From assembly GCA_002450095.1 (NCBI GenBank), contig DJYK01000011.1:24571-88570 (forward strand): DNA of 64,000 nucleotides, read 5' to 3'. Below, in pieces: positions 18,213 through 25,998 of the stretch. The stretch comes from Mageeibacillus sp. UBA6980 (lineage in GTDB: Bacteria > Bacillota > Clostridia > Saccharofermentanales > Saccharofermentanaceae). The notes under the pieces are model-generated. The model was not told the DNA's origin, did no database searches, and saw only the letters and a list, made by a program, of their open reading frames with translations. The stretch's first letter is position 1; every line of letters starts with the position of its first letter. The position numbers were made by a program, and so were the translations under genes.

Positions 18213-19604
18213 TTAGTCCACCCAGTCGACGGTAATCTCTTTTACTTCTTCGATATTATCCCTCTTCCTGAGAAAATCGGGAGCGACCTGAGGGAACAAT
18301 GCACAAAGAAGAACATCCTCTTCCGACTTCGCTATGTCCTTAACGCTTTCTCTTAAAGACTCCATCTCATTCGTGAGAAGATCGGCAGGTCTTACAGTGA
18401 TCGGTTCTTCATCTCCAATGGCCATCTTACGGATCTTCTCATTGACCTCACCCGGAAGTCTTCCGTAATCGCCGTGAAGGAGCATCTTTGACTCTTTTGT
18501 AAAACTCTTATATCTTCCCATAAGAACATTAAGAACAGCCTGAGAACCGACGATCTGTGAAGTAGGAGTTACAAGAGGCGGATATCCGAAATCCTTACGA
18601 ACAACAGGGACCTCAGCAAGCACTTCCTCATACTTATCCTCTGCCCCGGCCTGCTTTAGCTGCGACAGCAGATTCGAGAGCATTCCTCCCGGAACCTGAT
18701 AGAGGAGAGTGTTAGGATCCGTACGAAGGACTTTGGGATTAAGAATCCCTTCATCCTGCATCTTCTGTGCGACACCCTTAAAGTGAGAAGCGGCTGCGGC
18801 GAGAGCCTTAAGATCGAGGCCCGTATCACGAGGCGTTCCCTTAAATGCGGCAACCAAAGATTCCGTACAAGGCTGAGATGTACCGCCTGCCATAGGGCTT
18901 AATGCAGTATCGATGATATCGACTCCGGCAAGTGCGGCGGCATAATAGACCATAGAACCGGTACCCGTCGTATTATGCGTGTGAAGATGAATAGGAAGGC
19001 TCACCTTCTCCTTGAGCTTACTTACGAGCGAATAGATCTCATTCGGAAGCAACAAATTCGCCATATCCTTGATGCAGATGACATCTGCTCCCATCTGTTC
19101 CAATGTAACAGCCTGTTCTATAAAGTATTCCTCGCTGTGTACGGGGCTTGTTGTATAAGACAAAGCCGCTTCCACGGTACCGCCGTACTTCTTAACGCAC
19201 TTCATCGCCATCTCCATATTGCGGACGTCATTCAGTGCATCAAAGATCCTTACGACATCGATCCCGTTCTCAACTGACTTTCTGCAGAAAGAATCGACAA
19301 CATCATCTGCATAATGCCTGTATCCGAGAAGATTCTGTGCACGAAGGAGCATCTGCAACTTTGTCTTTGGCATAGCTTTACGAAGTGTGCGAAGCCTCTC
19401 CCACGGATCTTCATTAAGAAATCTCATGCAGGCATCAAAAGTAGCACCTCCCCAGCACTCGATAGACCAATAACCCATGTTATCGAGCATCTCGCATGCA
19501 GGAAGCATATCTTCTATCTTCATTCTCGTTGCCGCCTGAGACTGATGCGCATCACGAAGGATGGTATCTGTTATCCAAAGTTTTTTTGAAGGCATTTCAA
19601 GCAT
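18213..19604 (-). CDS. Biotin-dependent carboxyltransferase, pyruvate carboxylase B / transcarboxylase 5S-like subunit
   Basis: TIM-barrel carboxyltransferase of 463 residues that moves CO2 between carboxybiotin and pyruvate/oxaloacetate. Motifs: RDAHQSQAATRM near residue 18 (substrate pocket), VICIKDMANLL near 175 with the lysine that is carbamylated in this family, and HLHTHNTTG near 205 holding two metal-binding histidines. The C-terminal part is the conserved PYC/OADA domain; no biotin domain is attached. The start at 19604 (MLEMPSKK) follows GAGGTGG; an upstream ATG at 19622 lies inside the biotin gene. With the neighbours it matches the 5S subunit of a transcarboxylase. A decarboxylase role would need a membrane beta subunit, which is absent here. 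Confidence 0.88.
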   Translation of the reverse strand: MLEMPSKKLWITDTILRDAHQSQAATRMKIEDMLPACEMLDNMGYWSIECWGGATFDACMRFLNEDPWERLRTLRKAMPKTKLQMLLRAQNLLGYRHYADDVVDSFCRKSVENGIDVVRIFDALNDVRNMEMAMKCVKKYGGTVEAALSYTTSPVHSEEYFIEQAVTLEQMGADVICIKDMANLLLPNEIYSLVSKLKEKVSLPIHLHTHNTTGTGSMVYYAAALAGVDIIDTALSPMAGGTSQPCTESLVAAFKGTPRDTGLDLKALAAAASHFKGVAQKMQDEGILNPKVLRTDPNTLLYQVPGGMLSNLLSQLKQAGAEDKYEEVLAEVPVVRKDFGYPPLVTPTSQIVGSQAVLNVLMGRYKSFTKESKMLLHGDYGRLPGEVNEKIRKMAIGDEEPITVRPADLLTNEMESLRESVKDIAKSEEDVLLCALFPQVAPDFLRKRDNIEEVKEITVDWVD

Positions 19605-19608
19605 ATTA

Positions 19609-19974
19609 TCATTCCACCTCAAAAAGGCTGTCTCCCTTGGCTACGGCCTGACCCTGTGAGACATGCATCGCCTTGATCTTACCGCTCTTAGGTGCCGTAA
19701 TATCGTTTTCCATCTTCATGGCTTCGAGTACTACTATCGAATCGCCGGCATTTACGGTATCGCCTTCTTTTACATTGACTTTAAGGATCGTTCCGGGCAT
19801 GGGGCTTACCACTGTACCCTCTGAAGAAACCGGAGCGGCATTAGAAGGAGCGGCAGGTGCTTTCGCAGGAGCCGAAGCCTTGGGAGCAGACTTAATAACA
19901 GGGGCAGAGCCGTCCATAAGTTCCACTTCCATCTCATACTCTTTACCGTTCATCTTGATTCTGTATTTGCTCAT
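19609..19974 (-). CDS. Biotin carboxyl carrier subunit (1.3S-like)
   Basis: Small carrier of 121 residues. An N-terminal part and an Ala/Pro-rich flexible linker (about 27-50) precede the biotinyl domain. The motif EAMKMEND carries the biotin acceptor Lys87, 34 residues from the C terminus, as is normal for this family. It would shuttle the carboxyl group between the 5S-like and 12S-like subunits encoded on either side. TTAGGAGATTG precedes the ATG. The next gene begins 6 nt after its stop. Confidence 0.93.
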   Translation of the reverse strand: MSKYRIKMNGKEYEMEVELMDGSAPVIKSAPKASAPAKAPAAPSNAAPVSSEGTVVSPMPGTILKVNVKEGDTVNAGDSIVVLEAMKMENDITAPKSGKIKAMHVSQGQAVAKGDSLFEVE

Positions 19975-19978
19975 TTGA

Positions 19979-20158
19979 TCAATCTCCTAACTGATACTTA
20001 ACATAATCTATTTTGTTTTCTTCAATGTACTTGGCAAGACCTGTCTTATGCACTTCGTGAAATCCTTTTATACGAAGATACTTCACATCAGTTCCGAGTT
20101 CTTCGGCGACGCAGGCCGCTGCCATGGAAACTATTTGTTCACGAGATAATTCTTCCAT
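19979..20158 (-). CDS. 59-residue protein of unknown function in the transcarboxylase operon
   Basis: Short open frame with a strong ribosome binding site (AAGGAGGAAAAAG then ATG), 11 nt after the carboxyltransferase stop and 4 nt before the biotin-subunit ATG, so it is very likely translated. The product starts MEELSREQIVSMAAAC and ends KYQLGD. It is soluble, helix-prone, and has no membrane segment, so it is not the usual membrane delta/OadG subunit that occupies this position in sodium-pump decarboxylases. Actinobacterial acyl-CoA carboxylases have a small epsilon subunit next to the carboxyltransferase. An analogous structural role is possible, but I see no epsilon motif. Confidence 0.82.
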   Translation of the reverse strand: MEELSREQIVSMAAACVAEELGTDVKYLRIKGFHEVHKTGLAKYIEENKIDYVKYQLGD

Positions 20159-20169
20159 CTTTTTCCTCC

Positions 20170-21723
20170 TTAAAGCGGTATGTTCCCGTGCTTCTTATAT
20201 GGCATCAGGGGTTCATCCTTATCCTCAAGAAGGTCAAGCGCAGAAGCAATCTTCATCCTTGTTTCTTCGGGTCTTATGACTTCATCGACGTAACCGTGTT
20301 CGGCTGCCACATAAGGATTCATGAACTTATCGTTGTATTCATCGATAAGCTCCTGTCTCTTGGCTTCCTTGTCTTCAGAGGCTTCGATAGCCTTACGGCC
20401 GATTATGGATACGGCGCCCGAAGCACCCATGACGGCGATCTCGGCAATAGGCCATGCATATACGATATCCGCGGCAAGACCCTTGGAATTCATCGCGATA
20501 TATGCCCCGCCGTATGCTTTACGCATAATAACCGAGATCTTCGGAACCGTTGCTTCGGAGTAAGCATACAAAAGCTTGGCTCCGTGTCTTATTATTCCGC
20601 CGTGTTCCTGTGTCCTTCCGGGCATAAAGGCAGGAACATCGATCAAAGTAACAAGAGGAATATTAAAGCAGTCACAGAATCTTATAAACCTCGCTGCCTT
20701 ATCCGAACTGTCGATCTCCAATGAACCCGCTATAAAATTACTCTGGTTGGCAACGATGCCTACCGTCTTACCGTCGATCCTTGCAAAACCGACTACGATA
20801 TTCTTGGCAAATCCTTCCTGAACCTCCATAAACGAATCGAGATCAACAATTGAATTGATAACATCTTTCACGTTATAGGGTGCTCTTGAATCCGAAGGAA
20901 CGATATCAGCCAATGAAGAAGAATTATCTACGGCGACTCCGGGTACTTCCATAGAATAATCATCATTATTCTGAGGCAGGTATCCGATAAGCTTCCTGAC
21001 GCCGTTAAGGCAAGAAAGATCGTCATCATAGACAAAGTGAGCGACCCCGGATACTTCGGAGTGTACCTGTGCGCCGCCGAGATCCTTTGAAGAGATCTCT
21101 TCACCTGTAACTGACTTAACAACGGCAGGTCCGGTAATATACATCTGTGATGATTCACGTGTCATAAAGATATAATCGCAGATCGCGGGCGAATAACAGG
21201 CACCGCCTGCACAAGGTCCCATGATGACGGATATCTGAGGGATAACACCCGATGCCATTGTATTTCTGTAGAATATATCTCCGTATCCTGATAAAGAATC
21301 AATACCCTCTTCGATCCTTGCTCCGCCGCTGTCGTTTATCGAGATAAACGGTACTTTAAGCTTCATGGCAAGGTCCATGGCCCTTACGATCTTAGCGGCA
21401 TGAGCCTCACCCAAAGAACCTCCGCTAACGGTGAAATCCTGACTCGAAGCCACCGCCGTCCTTCCGTGGATCTTACCGTAACCCGTTATAACGCCGTCTC
21501 CCGGAAGCTTCTTCTTATCCATACCGAAATCAACAGCACGACTGCTCATCATGTCGTTTAATTCCATAAAAGTATCATCATCAAACAACGCTTCCATGCG
21601 TTCACGTGCCGTAAGCTTTCCGGAAGCATGCTGTTTCTGAACACGCGCTTCTCCTCCCGAAGCCAAAACGGCATCCTTTTTCTTATCGAGCCTGTCCAGT
21701 GCTTTTATCCATTTATCATCCAT
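20170..21723 (-). CDS. Acyl-CoA carboxyltransferase (12S / MmdA / PccB-like)
   Basis: Crotonase-fold carboxyltransferase of 517 residues that moves the carboxyl group between acyl-CoA and carboxybiotin (methylmalonyl-CoA/propionyl-CoA or malonyl-CoA/acetyl-CoA). The N-terminal half has GKLTARERMEALFDD, SQDFTVSGGSLGEAHAAKI and the oxyanion-hole glycines GPCAGGACYSPA near 170; the second half has RKAYGGAYIAMNSK near 410. Length is normal for MmdA/12S. Together with the biotin and 5S-like genes it makes a complete transcarboxylase set without biotin carboxylase or a sodium-pump subunit. The acyl-CoA used cannot be told by eye. It is the first gene of the operon; AAAGGA precedes the ATG. Confidence 0.9.
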   Translation of the reverse strand: MDDKWIKALDRLDKKKDAVLASGGEARVQKQHASGKLTARERMEALFDDDTFMELNDMMSSRAVDFGMDKKKLPGDGVITGYGKIHGRTAVASSQDFTVSGGSLGEAHAAKIVRAMDLAMKLKVPFISINDSGGARIEEGIDSLSGYGDIFYRNTMASGVIPQISVIMGPCAGGACYSPAICDYIFMTRESSQMYITGPAVVKSVTGEEISSKDLGGAQVHSEVSGVAHFVYDDDLSCLNGVRKLIGYLPQNNDDYSMEVPGVAVDNSSSLADIVPSDSRAPYNVKDVINSIVDLDSFMEVQEGFAKNIVVGFARIDGKTVGIVANQSNFIAGSLEIDSSDKAARFIRFCDCFNIPLVTLIDVPAFMPGRTQEHGGIIRHGAKLLYAYSEATVPKISVIMRKAYGGAYIAMNSKGLAADIVYAWPIAEIAVMGASGAVSIIGRKAIEASEDKEAKRQELIDEYNDKFMNPYVAAEHGYVDEVIRPEETRMKIASALDLLEDKDEPLMPYKKHGNIPL

Positions 21724-21734
21724 ATATCACATTC

Positions 21735-21749
21735 CTTTGATAATCAAAG
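21735..21749 (-). promoter_or_regulatory. FabT-like palindromic operator at the transcarboxylase promoter
   Basis: A perfect 15-bp palindrome, CTTTGATTATCAAAG on the minus strand. Its core TTTGATTATCAAA equals the core of the site bound by FabT, the MarR-family repressor of fatty-acid synthesis in streptococci. A candidate -10 (TAAAAT, minus strand 21756-21751) places the transcription start near 21744, inside the palindrome, as expected for a repressor site. The palindrome also abuts the ribosome binding site. The name of the regulator is inferred from the motif only. Confidence 0.6.
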
Positions 21750-21799
21750 TATTTTACGTCAATATTATTACACAGTAAGAAATAAATGCAAGCGCATTA

Positions 21800-21808
21800 T
21801 GCTAAAAT
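21800..21808 (+). promoter_or_regulatory. Extended -10 promoter, predicted to give a leaderless recombinase mRNA
   Basis: TATGCTAAAAT matches TRTGn + -10 (hexamer 21803-21808). Seven nt later comes the ATG at 21816 with no Shine-Dalgarno between. Transcription would begin at or one base before the start codon. Confidence 0.58.
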
Positions 21809-21815
21809 CAATATT

Positions 21816-22793
21816 ATGAATACATTCGAAGTACTTGAACAATACAGAAATTATATGCTTGCCGTACTCGGAAGATCCGAGCTTACGATCATGGAATATA
21901 CTTATGATATCGTAAACTTTTTCCGTTTCTGGAAGCGGGATAAAGGTCTTGTCCCGAAGGATACTCCCCTCGAAGAGATTGACATCACGGATATAACCGC
22001 CCGTGAGATCAATAAAGTTACATCCGACGACTTGCTCGTATTTCTTATCTACTTAGGCCGGGAGAAGAAACAATCAAACGCCACAAGAGCAAGACACATC
22101 GCATCTTTGAAGAGTTTTTTCAAGTTCTGTCATTCGAAGAAACATCTTATAGATGAGAATCCCGCATATGATATCGAGACACCCAAGATCGGTAAAAGAC
22201 TTCCGAAGTACCTTACGCTTACACAAAGTCAGGATCTTCTTAAAGCAGCATACGAATCGCCTTCCGAATACAATGAACGTGATTACTGTATGCTTACGCT
22301 CTTTCTTAACTGCGGACTGCGTCTTTCCGAATTAAGAGGCATAGATCTGGATCACATACATGAGACTACACTTACCGTTATAGGTAAAGGTAATAAAGAA
22401 AGGACCATCTATCTTAATAAAGCCTGCCTCGATTCCATTGAAGATTGGCTCCCCAAACGAGCTCAGATGAACATAAAGCCCGCTTACAAAAAAGCTCTTT
22501 TTATCAGTAAGAGAGGAACACGTATCTCCGATGATATGATACAGATCATCATCAAGAATTTTCTGATGCAGGCCGGTATCGATACCAGAGTGTATTCAGT
22601 GCATAAATTAAGACATACGGCGGCTACGCTTATGTATAAATACGGACATGTTGATATAAGAACCCTGCAGATGATATTAGGGCATCAGAGCGTCTCGACC
22701 ACACAGATATACACTCATGTAGATGAACAGCAGCTTCAGGATGCGGTCAACAGCAATCCCTTATCAAACTTCGATCCCGACAAGGATCAGTAA
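21816..22793 (+). CDS. Tyrosine recombinase of the XerC/XerD family
   Basis: Site-specific recombinase of 325 residues, probably resolving chromosome dimers. An N-terminal SAM-like DNA-binding domain (about 1-100) precedes the catalytic domain with the first Arg in NCGLRLSELRGID near 172, the HKLRHTAATLMYKYG box near 267 (His and Arg), a later His in LGHQSVSTTQIYTHV and the Tyr nucleophile in that last motif near 306. Codons before the ATG at 21816 are not used because the promoter overlaps them. No integrase partner genes or attachment repeats are nearby, so a housekeeping Xer role fits better than a mobile element. ldhA follows 18 nt downstream. Confidence 0.88.
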   Translation: MNTFEVLEQYRNYMLAVLGRSELTIMEYTYDIVNFFRFWKRDKGLVPKDTPLEEIDITDITAREINKVTSDDLLVFLIYLGREKKQSNATRARHIASLKSFFKFCHSKKHLIDENPAYDIETPKIGKRLPKYLTLTQSQDLLKAAYESPSEYNERDYCMLTLFLNCGLRLSELRGIDLDHIHETTLTVIGKGNKERTIYLNKACLDSIEDWLPKRAQMNIKPAYKKALFISKRGTRISDDMIQIIIKNFLMQAGIDTRVYSVHKLRHTAATLMYKYGHVDIRTLQMILGHQSVSTTQIYTHVDEQQLQDAVNSNPLSNFDPDKDQ

Positions 22794-22811
22794 CACACAA
22801 GGAGGAACACT

Positions 22812-23792
22812 ATGAAGATCGTCTTTTTTGAATCAAAATCATATGATATCGATGTATTTGAGCCGAAGCTTAAAGATACGGATATCTGTTACAAATTCTA
22901 TGATACGAGACTTGACGAAGACTCGGCAGTTCTCGCCAAAGGAGCCGACGCGGTATGCGTATTCGTAAACGATGTTGTTAACCGTAAAGTCATTGATATT
23001 CTTTCACAGCTCGGTGTAAAGATCATAGCATTAAGGTGCGCGGGTTTTAATAACGTTGATTACAAATATGCCTCTTCCAAAGGTATCATGGTTGCTCGAG
23101 TTCCCGCCTACTCCCCTTATGCCGTAGCGGAACACGCCATGGCTCTTCTGATGACTTCAACCCGCAAAATCCACAAGGCATATATAAGGACAAGAGACTT
23201 CAATTTCTCATTACAGGGATTGACTGGCTTTGATCTTTACGGAAAGACAGTCGGCGTTATCGGAACCGGTAAGATCGGTAAGATATTCATTAACATCTGT
23301 AAAGGATTCGGAATGAACGTTATCGCATATGACAAGTTCCCTTCCGAAGGTCTCGACATAACATATAAGACTCTGGACGAAGTATACAGGGAATCTGATA
23401 TCATCTCCTTCCATTGTCCTCTTACAGAAGATTCTCTTCATATGTTCAACTTCGGCACCTTGGGCAAGATCAAGCCGGGCGCGGTTATCATTAACACATC
23501 GAGAGGCGCACTTATCGATGCAGACGCTTTACTCGAAGGGATCAAGACCAAAAAGATAGGTGCCGCCTGCCTTGATGTATACGAGGAAGAAGCATCGTAT
23601 TTCTACGAGGATATGTCACAGAGCATAATAGATGACGACACATTGAGCAGGCTGATATCCATGCCTAACGTTATCGTTACATCACATCAGGCCTTCCTCA
23701 CCAAAGAAGCTCTCGAAAACATCGCGACCACAACGATAGATAACATCAACAAGTTATATGCGGGAGAAGAATGCGCCAACATCGTGACCTGA
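22812..23792 (+). CDS. ldhA: D-lactate dehydrogenase (D-2-hydroxyacid dehydrogenase family)
   Basis: NAD-dependent reduction of pyruvate to D-lactate, a fermentation end step. The 326 residues have the NAD-binding Rossmann motif GVIGTGKIGKIF near 150, the substrate Arg in NTSRGALIDAD near 235, the Glu in CLDVYEEE near 260 and the catalytic His in TSHQAFLT near 297. Spacing of these residues fits the LdhA/Ddh group. AAGGAGGAAC precedes the ATG, and the gene is probably co-transcribed with the recombinase. The exact 2-oxoacid cannot be proven by eye. Confidence 0.88.
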   Translation: MKIVFFESKSYDIDVFEPKLKDTDICYKFYDTRLDEDSAVLAKGADAVCVFVNDVVNRKVIDILSQLGVKIIALRCAGFNNVDYKYASSKGIMVARVPAYSPYAVAEHAMALLMTSTRKIHKAYIRTRDFNFSLQGLTGFDLYGKTVGVIGTGKIGKIFINICKGFGMNVIAYDKFPSEGLDITYKTLDEVYRESDIISFHCPLTEDSLHMFNFGTLGKIKPGAVIINTSRGALIDADALLEGIKTKKIGAACLDVYEEEASYFYEDMSQSIIDDDTLSRLISMPNVIVTSHQAFLTKEALENIATTTIDNINKLYAGEECANIVT

Positions 23793-23819
23793 TCTAATAT
23801 TATATTTGGGGTTGTGAGA

Positions 23820-23891
23820 CACTGAGAGCCTCTCAGTGACTGAAATGTTGACCAACTCGTTCAATCAGTCACACTTTTGGTCACTGACCGT
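23820..23891. terminator. Stacked palindromes between convergent genes, probable bidirectional terminator
   Basis: CACTGAGAG-C-CTCTCAGTG (23820-23838) is a perfect hairpin. GTGACTGA (23836-23843) and TCAGTCAC (23865-23872) form a second, overlapping inverted repeat followed by CTTTT. GGTCACTGACC, a third palindrome, reaches the serpin stop codon. The CACTGA/TCAGTG unit is reused in all three. No long T-run follows the first stem, so efficiency as a simple terminator is uncertain. Confidence 0.5.
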
Positions 23892-25197
23892 TGAATGTAC
23901 CTATGAAGACAGGATTCATGTTCGATGTATCAACAATTGCATAAGCGAACGGTCTGTCGCAGTAAACATATCTGATCATATCTTCAACAACAGGAGCGCA
24001 AGCCGCATCCTCCATTATGACCACTGTTGATGCAGCGGCTCTCGTCCCCTCACGATCAAGTTCGATATGAGTCTTATGAAGGACTTGACTGATATAGATA
24101 TTATTACCGCTGTCAGCGATCCCGATACCCGTAAAATCAGCCAGATTCTCATCAAAAGCATCGGTCATCCCCATTGATGCAAGAGCAGAAACCAAACTCG
24201 TATCATAATCATACTCGAATTCGGGAAGTCTCGTATACACATCATAATCATAAGAACAGCTGTTGATAAAATCATTATAATCATCGGCTGTAAATCCGCT
24301 TAAGAACTCATTCGCATTAATACTCTCGTCTGTCGGAAGCATTACCAGGAAAGCATACCTTCCTCCTTCATAGGACTTCATAAATCCTGTAGCCAGATCA
24401 GTCTCATAATAAGAATAACTTGTCTCACAGAGCATATCCATCGGGATACTGTCGCCTGAAGCGCTTCTAAAGTCGAATTCGTTGACCTGATAATCCTCAT
24501 AAGGAGTTGCCCACTGACCTTCAAAGGATATCGCATTTACAAGAACAGCCACCGTACGTGCAGGAAGCTCATCAAGCACCTCCTGTATCATTCCGCTGGT
24601 ATGTTCCTCAACCCATGAATTGATCTCGTTAACGGTATTCCCGTCAAATTCTTCAAGCACGGCCTCAGCATCAAAGTATTCTTCTATATAATCCTGAAAG
24701 TCGGGATTTAATCCGGAAGACATACGGCTCTCATTTGTCCAGACTGAATTTGCCGAGTGAAATTCAACACCTTCCGAATCATTGATCTGACGCATAAACT
24801 GTGAAGCAAACGCCTGCTGTTCCAATGGATCTGCGTCTTCGGAGAACAGATCGGTCATCTGCCTTAATGTATTTCCGTTGGCTCCGGACGCACACATGTC
24901 AAGAGCGAACATAATAGATGCGGGAGATACCATAATATTTGTATCAGGATCCGAAGAAGACGCAACCTGATTCATAAGTTCAAATGAATAACTTCTGTAA
25001 TCGTCATTCATATCGTCTTCATCGAACGAGCACTGTTCGAGTTCCTCGTAATCTATCGATGTGTTAAACGATACCGGCGTCTCATCATCGTCGTCTTCTC
25101 TGTTCGTCCTATCGCTGTTACCACCGGATGAACAGGCAGAAAGCATCAACGAAGACATGATAATAAGTGATACTGCATTAATAAGTGATTTCTTCAT
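23881..25197 (-). CDS. Serpin-family protease inhibitor, lipoprotein
   Basis: Secreted serine-protease inhibitor of 438 residues, anchored outside the membrane: the signal peptide ends in the lipobox LSAC (Cys22) and is followed by an acidic Ser/Asp-rich spacer. The serpin fold shows NAISFEGQWATPY near 220 and the distal hinge CDRPFAYAIV near 413-422. The proximal hinge EGTRAAASTVV (383-393) has the small residues needed for loop insertion, so it should be inhibitory. Counting from the hinge gives P1 near Ala398, pointing to elastase- or subtilisin-like targets, but the loop is longer than in alpha-1-antitrypsin so P1 is uncertain. AGGAGG precedes the ATG. Confidence 0.93.
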   Translation of the reverse strand: MKKSLINAVSLIIMSSLMLSACSSGGNSDRTNREDDDDETPVSFNTSIDYEELEQCSFDEDDMNDDYRSYSFELMNQVASSSDPDTNIMVSPASIMFALDMCASGANGNTLRQMTDLFSEDADPLEQQAFASQFMRQINDSEGVEFHSANSVWTNESRMSSGLNPDFQDYIEEYFDAEAVLEEFDGNTVNEINSWVEEHTSGMIQEVLDELPARTVAVLVNAISFEGQWATPYEDYQVNEFDFRSASGDSIPMDMLCETSYSYYETDLATGFMKSYEGGRYAFLVMLPTDESINANEFLSGFTADDYNDFINSCSYDYDVYTRLPEFEYDYDTSLVSALASMGMTDAFDENLADFTGIGIADSGNNIYISQVLHKTHIELDREGTRAAASTVVIMEDAACAPVVEDMIRYVYCDRPFAYAIVDTSNMNPVFIGTFNGQ

Positions 25198-25254
25198 AGT
25201 AATATCCTCCTATACCATTAAGACGGAAATATTATTAAAAGGTCACAAAAAAGA

Positions 25255-25998
25255 TCAGCCTCTTGTTGCAGACGGTTCGGTGGGCTCTGTCTGGGCGATT
25301 ACGGGAGCGAGAGGATCGACATATTCTTCAGCAGACGGTTCGGTAGACTCTCCGCCCTCAGAAACTTCTCCTTCTTCGGAAGTAACGACATAATCCACAT
25401 TAAGAGGATAATAATCAAGTACAGATACATACTTATTCTGCAGATCACAGGATTCGAATACGGACGATTCCTGCAAAGCGTTGTCATCCTTATAGATCAC
25501 CGATACGGAAACAGTGCTTATCAGCCAGATGACAAGAGCAAGGAATATAAGCTGTATTGCCAGAAGAGGAGTAACGGGAAATACATCCATCACCTTCTGA
25601 ACTGCCTTGGAAGGCTTACCTCTCTTATTCTCAGATGATATAAACTCTGCAACCTTATAACCCGTGGAATCAAGTTTAACGGTGATCTTCTCGAGCATCG
25701 AATTGCGCGTATATTCATCTAACGTTCTGGGAGCAAAAGACAAGCCTTCAGGAAGCGGATATCTTTCCACCATCTCCTCGGAATTCTTAAGAAGGATGTC
25801 TCCGAATACGAAGATAACATCCTCCGCCCTTATCGTGTTTCTTTGCTGATATGTCTCAATATAAGATTTGATTATCGCATTCTCTGTTCTGGTGGTTTCC
25901 TTACATATACCGTATGTAGAGGAATAGACCATCTCGACAGTACTGTTATAGAATGCTTCAAAGTTCTCACGTGTAAGTTTCTCATTCCACAGATCCAT
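25255..25998 (-). CDS. Membrane-anchored protein with a sigma-region-2-like N terminus
   Basis: 247 residues, not assigned to a known family. Residues 9-60 (for example EAFYNSTVEMVYSS, then a helix ending SYIETYQQR) resemble the helices of ECF sigma-factor region 2 but lack a clear region 4. One membrane helix lies at about 145-165 (LLAIQLIFLALVIWLISTV), followed by an extracytoplasmic tail rich in Glu, Ser, Thr and Pro. It overlaps the upstream MFS-sensor gene by 17 nt. A membrane-bound regulator or anti-sigma-like partner is conceivable; the function is unknown. Confidence 0.6.
   Translation of the reverse strand: MDLWNEKLTRENFEAFYNSTVEMVYSSTYGICKETTRTENAIIKSYIETYQQRNTIRAEDVIFVFGDILLKNSEEMVERYPLPEGLSFAPRTLDEYTRNSMLEKITVKLDSTGYKVAEFISSENKRGKPSKAVQKVMDVFPVTPLLAIQLIFLALVIWLISTVSVSVIYKDDNALQESSVFESCDLQNKYVSVLDYYPLNVDYVVTSEEGEVSEGGESTEPSAEEYVDPLAPVIAQTEPTEPSATRG

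Noticed and set aside
18213..21723. Na+-pumping oxaloacetate or methylmalonyl-CoA decarboxylase operon
   Set aside because: No beta (multi-spanning) or delta (membrane) subunit is present in or around the operon.
21735..21749. Palindrome as a Rex or CRP/FNR site
   Set aside because: It lacks TTGTGA/TCACAA (Rex) and TGTGA or TTGAT-N4-ATCAA spacing (CRP/FNR); the FabT-like core matches exactly.
21816..22793. Tyrosine recombinase as part of a mobile element
   Set aside because: No direct repeats, tRNA gene, excisionase or cargo genes are next to it; the neighbours are metabolic genes.
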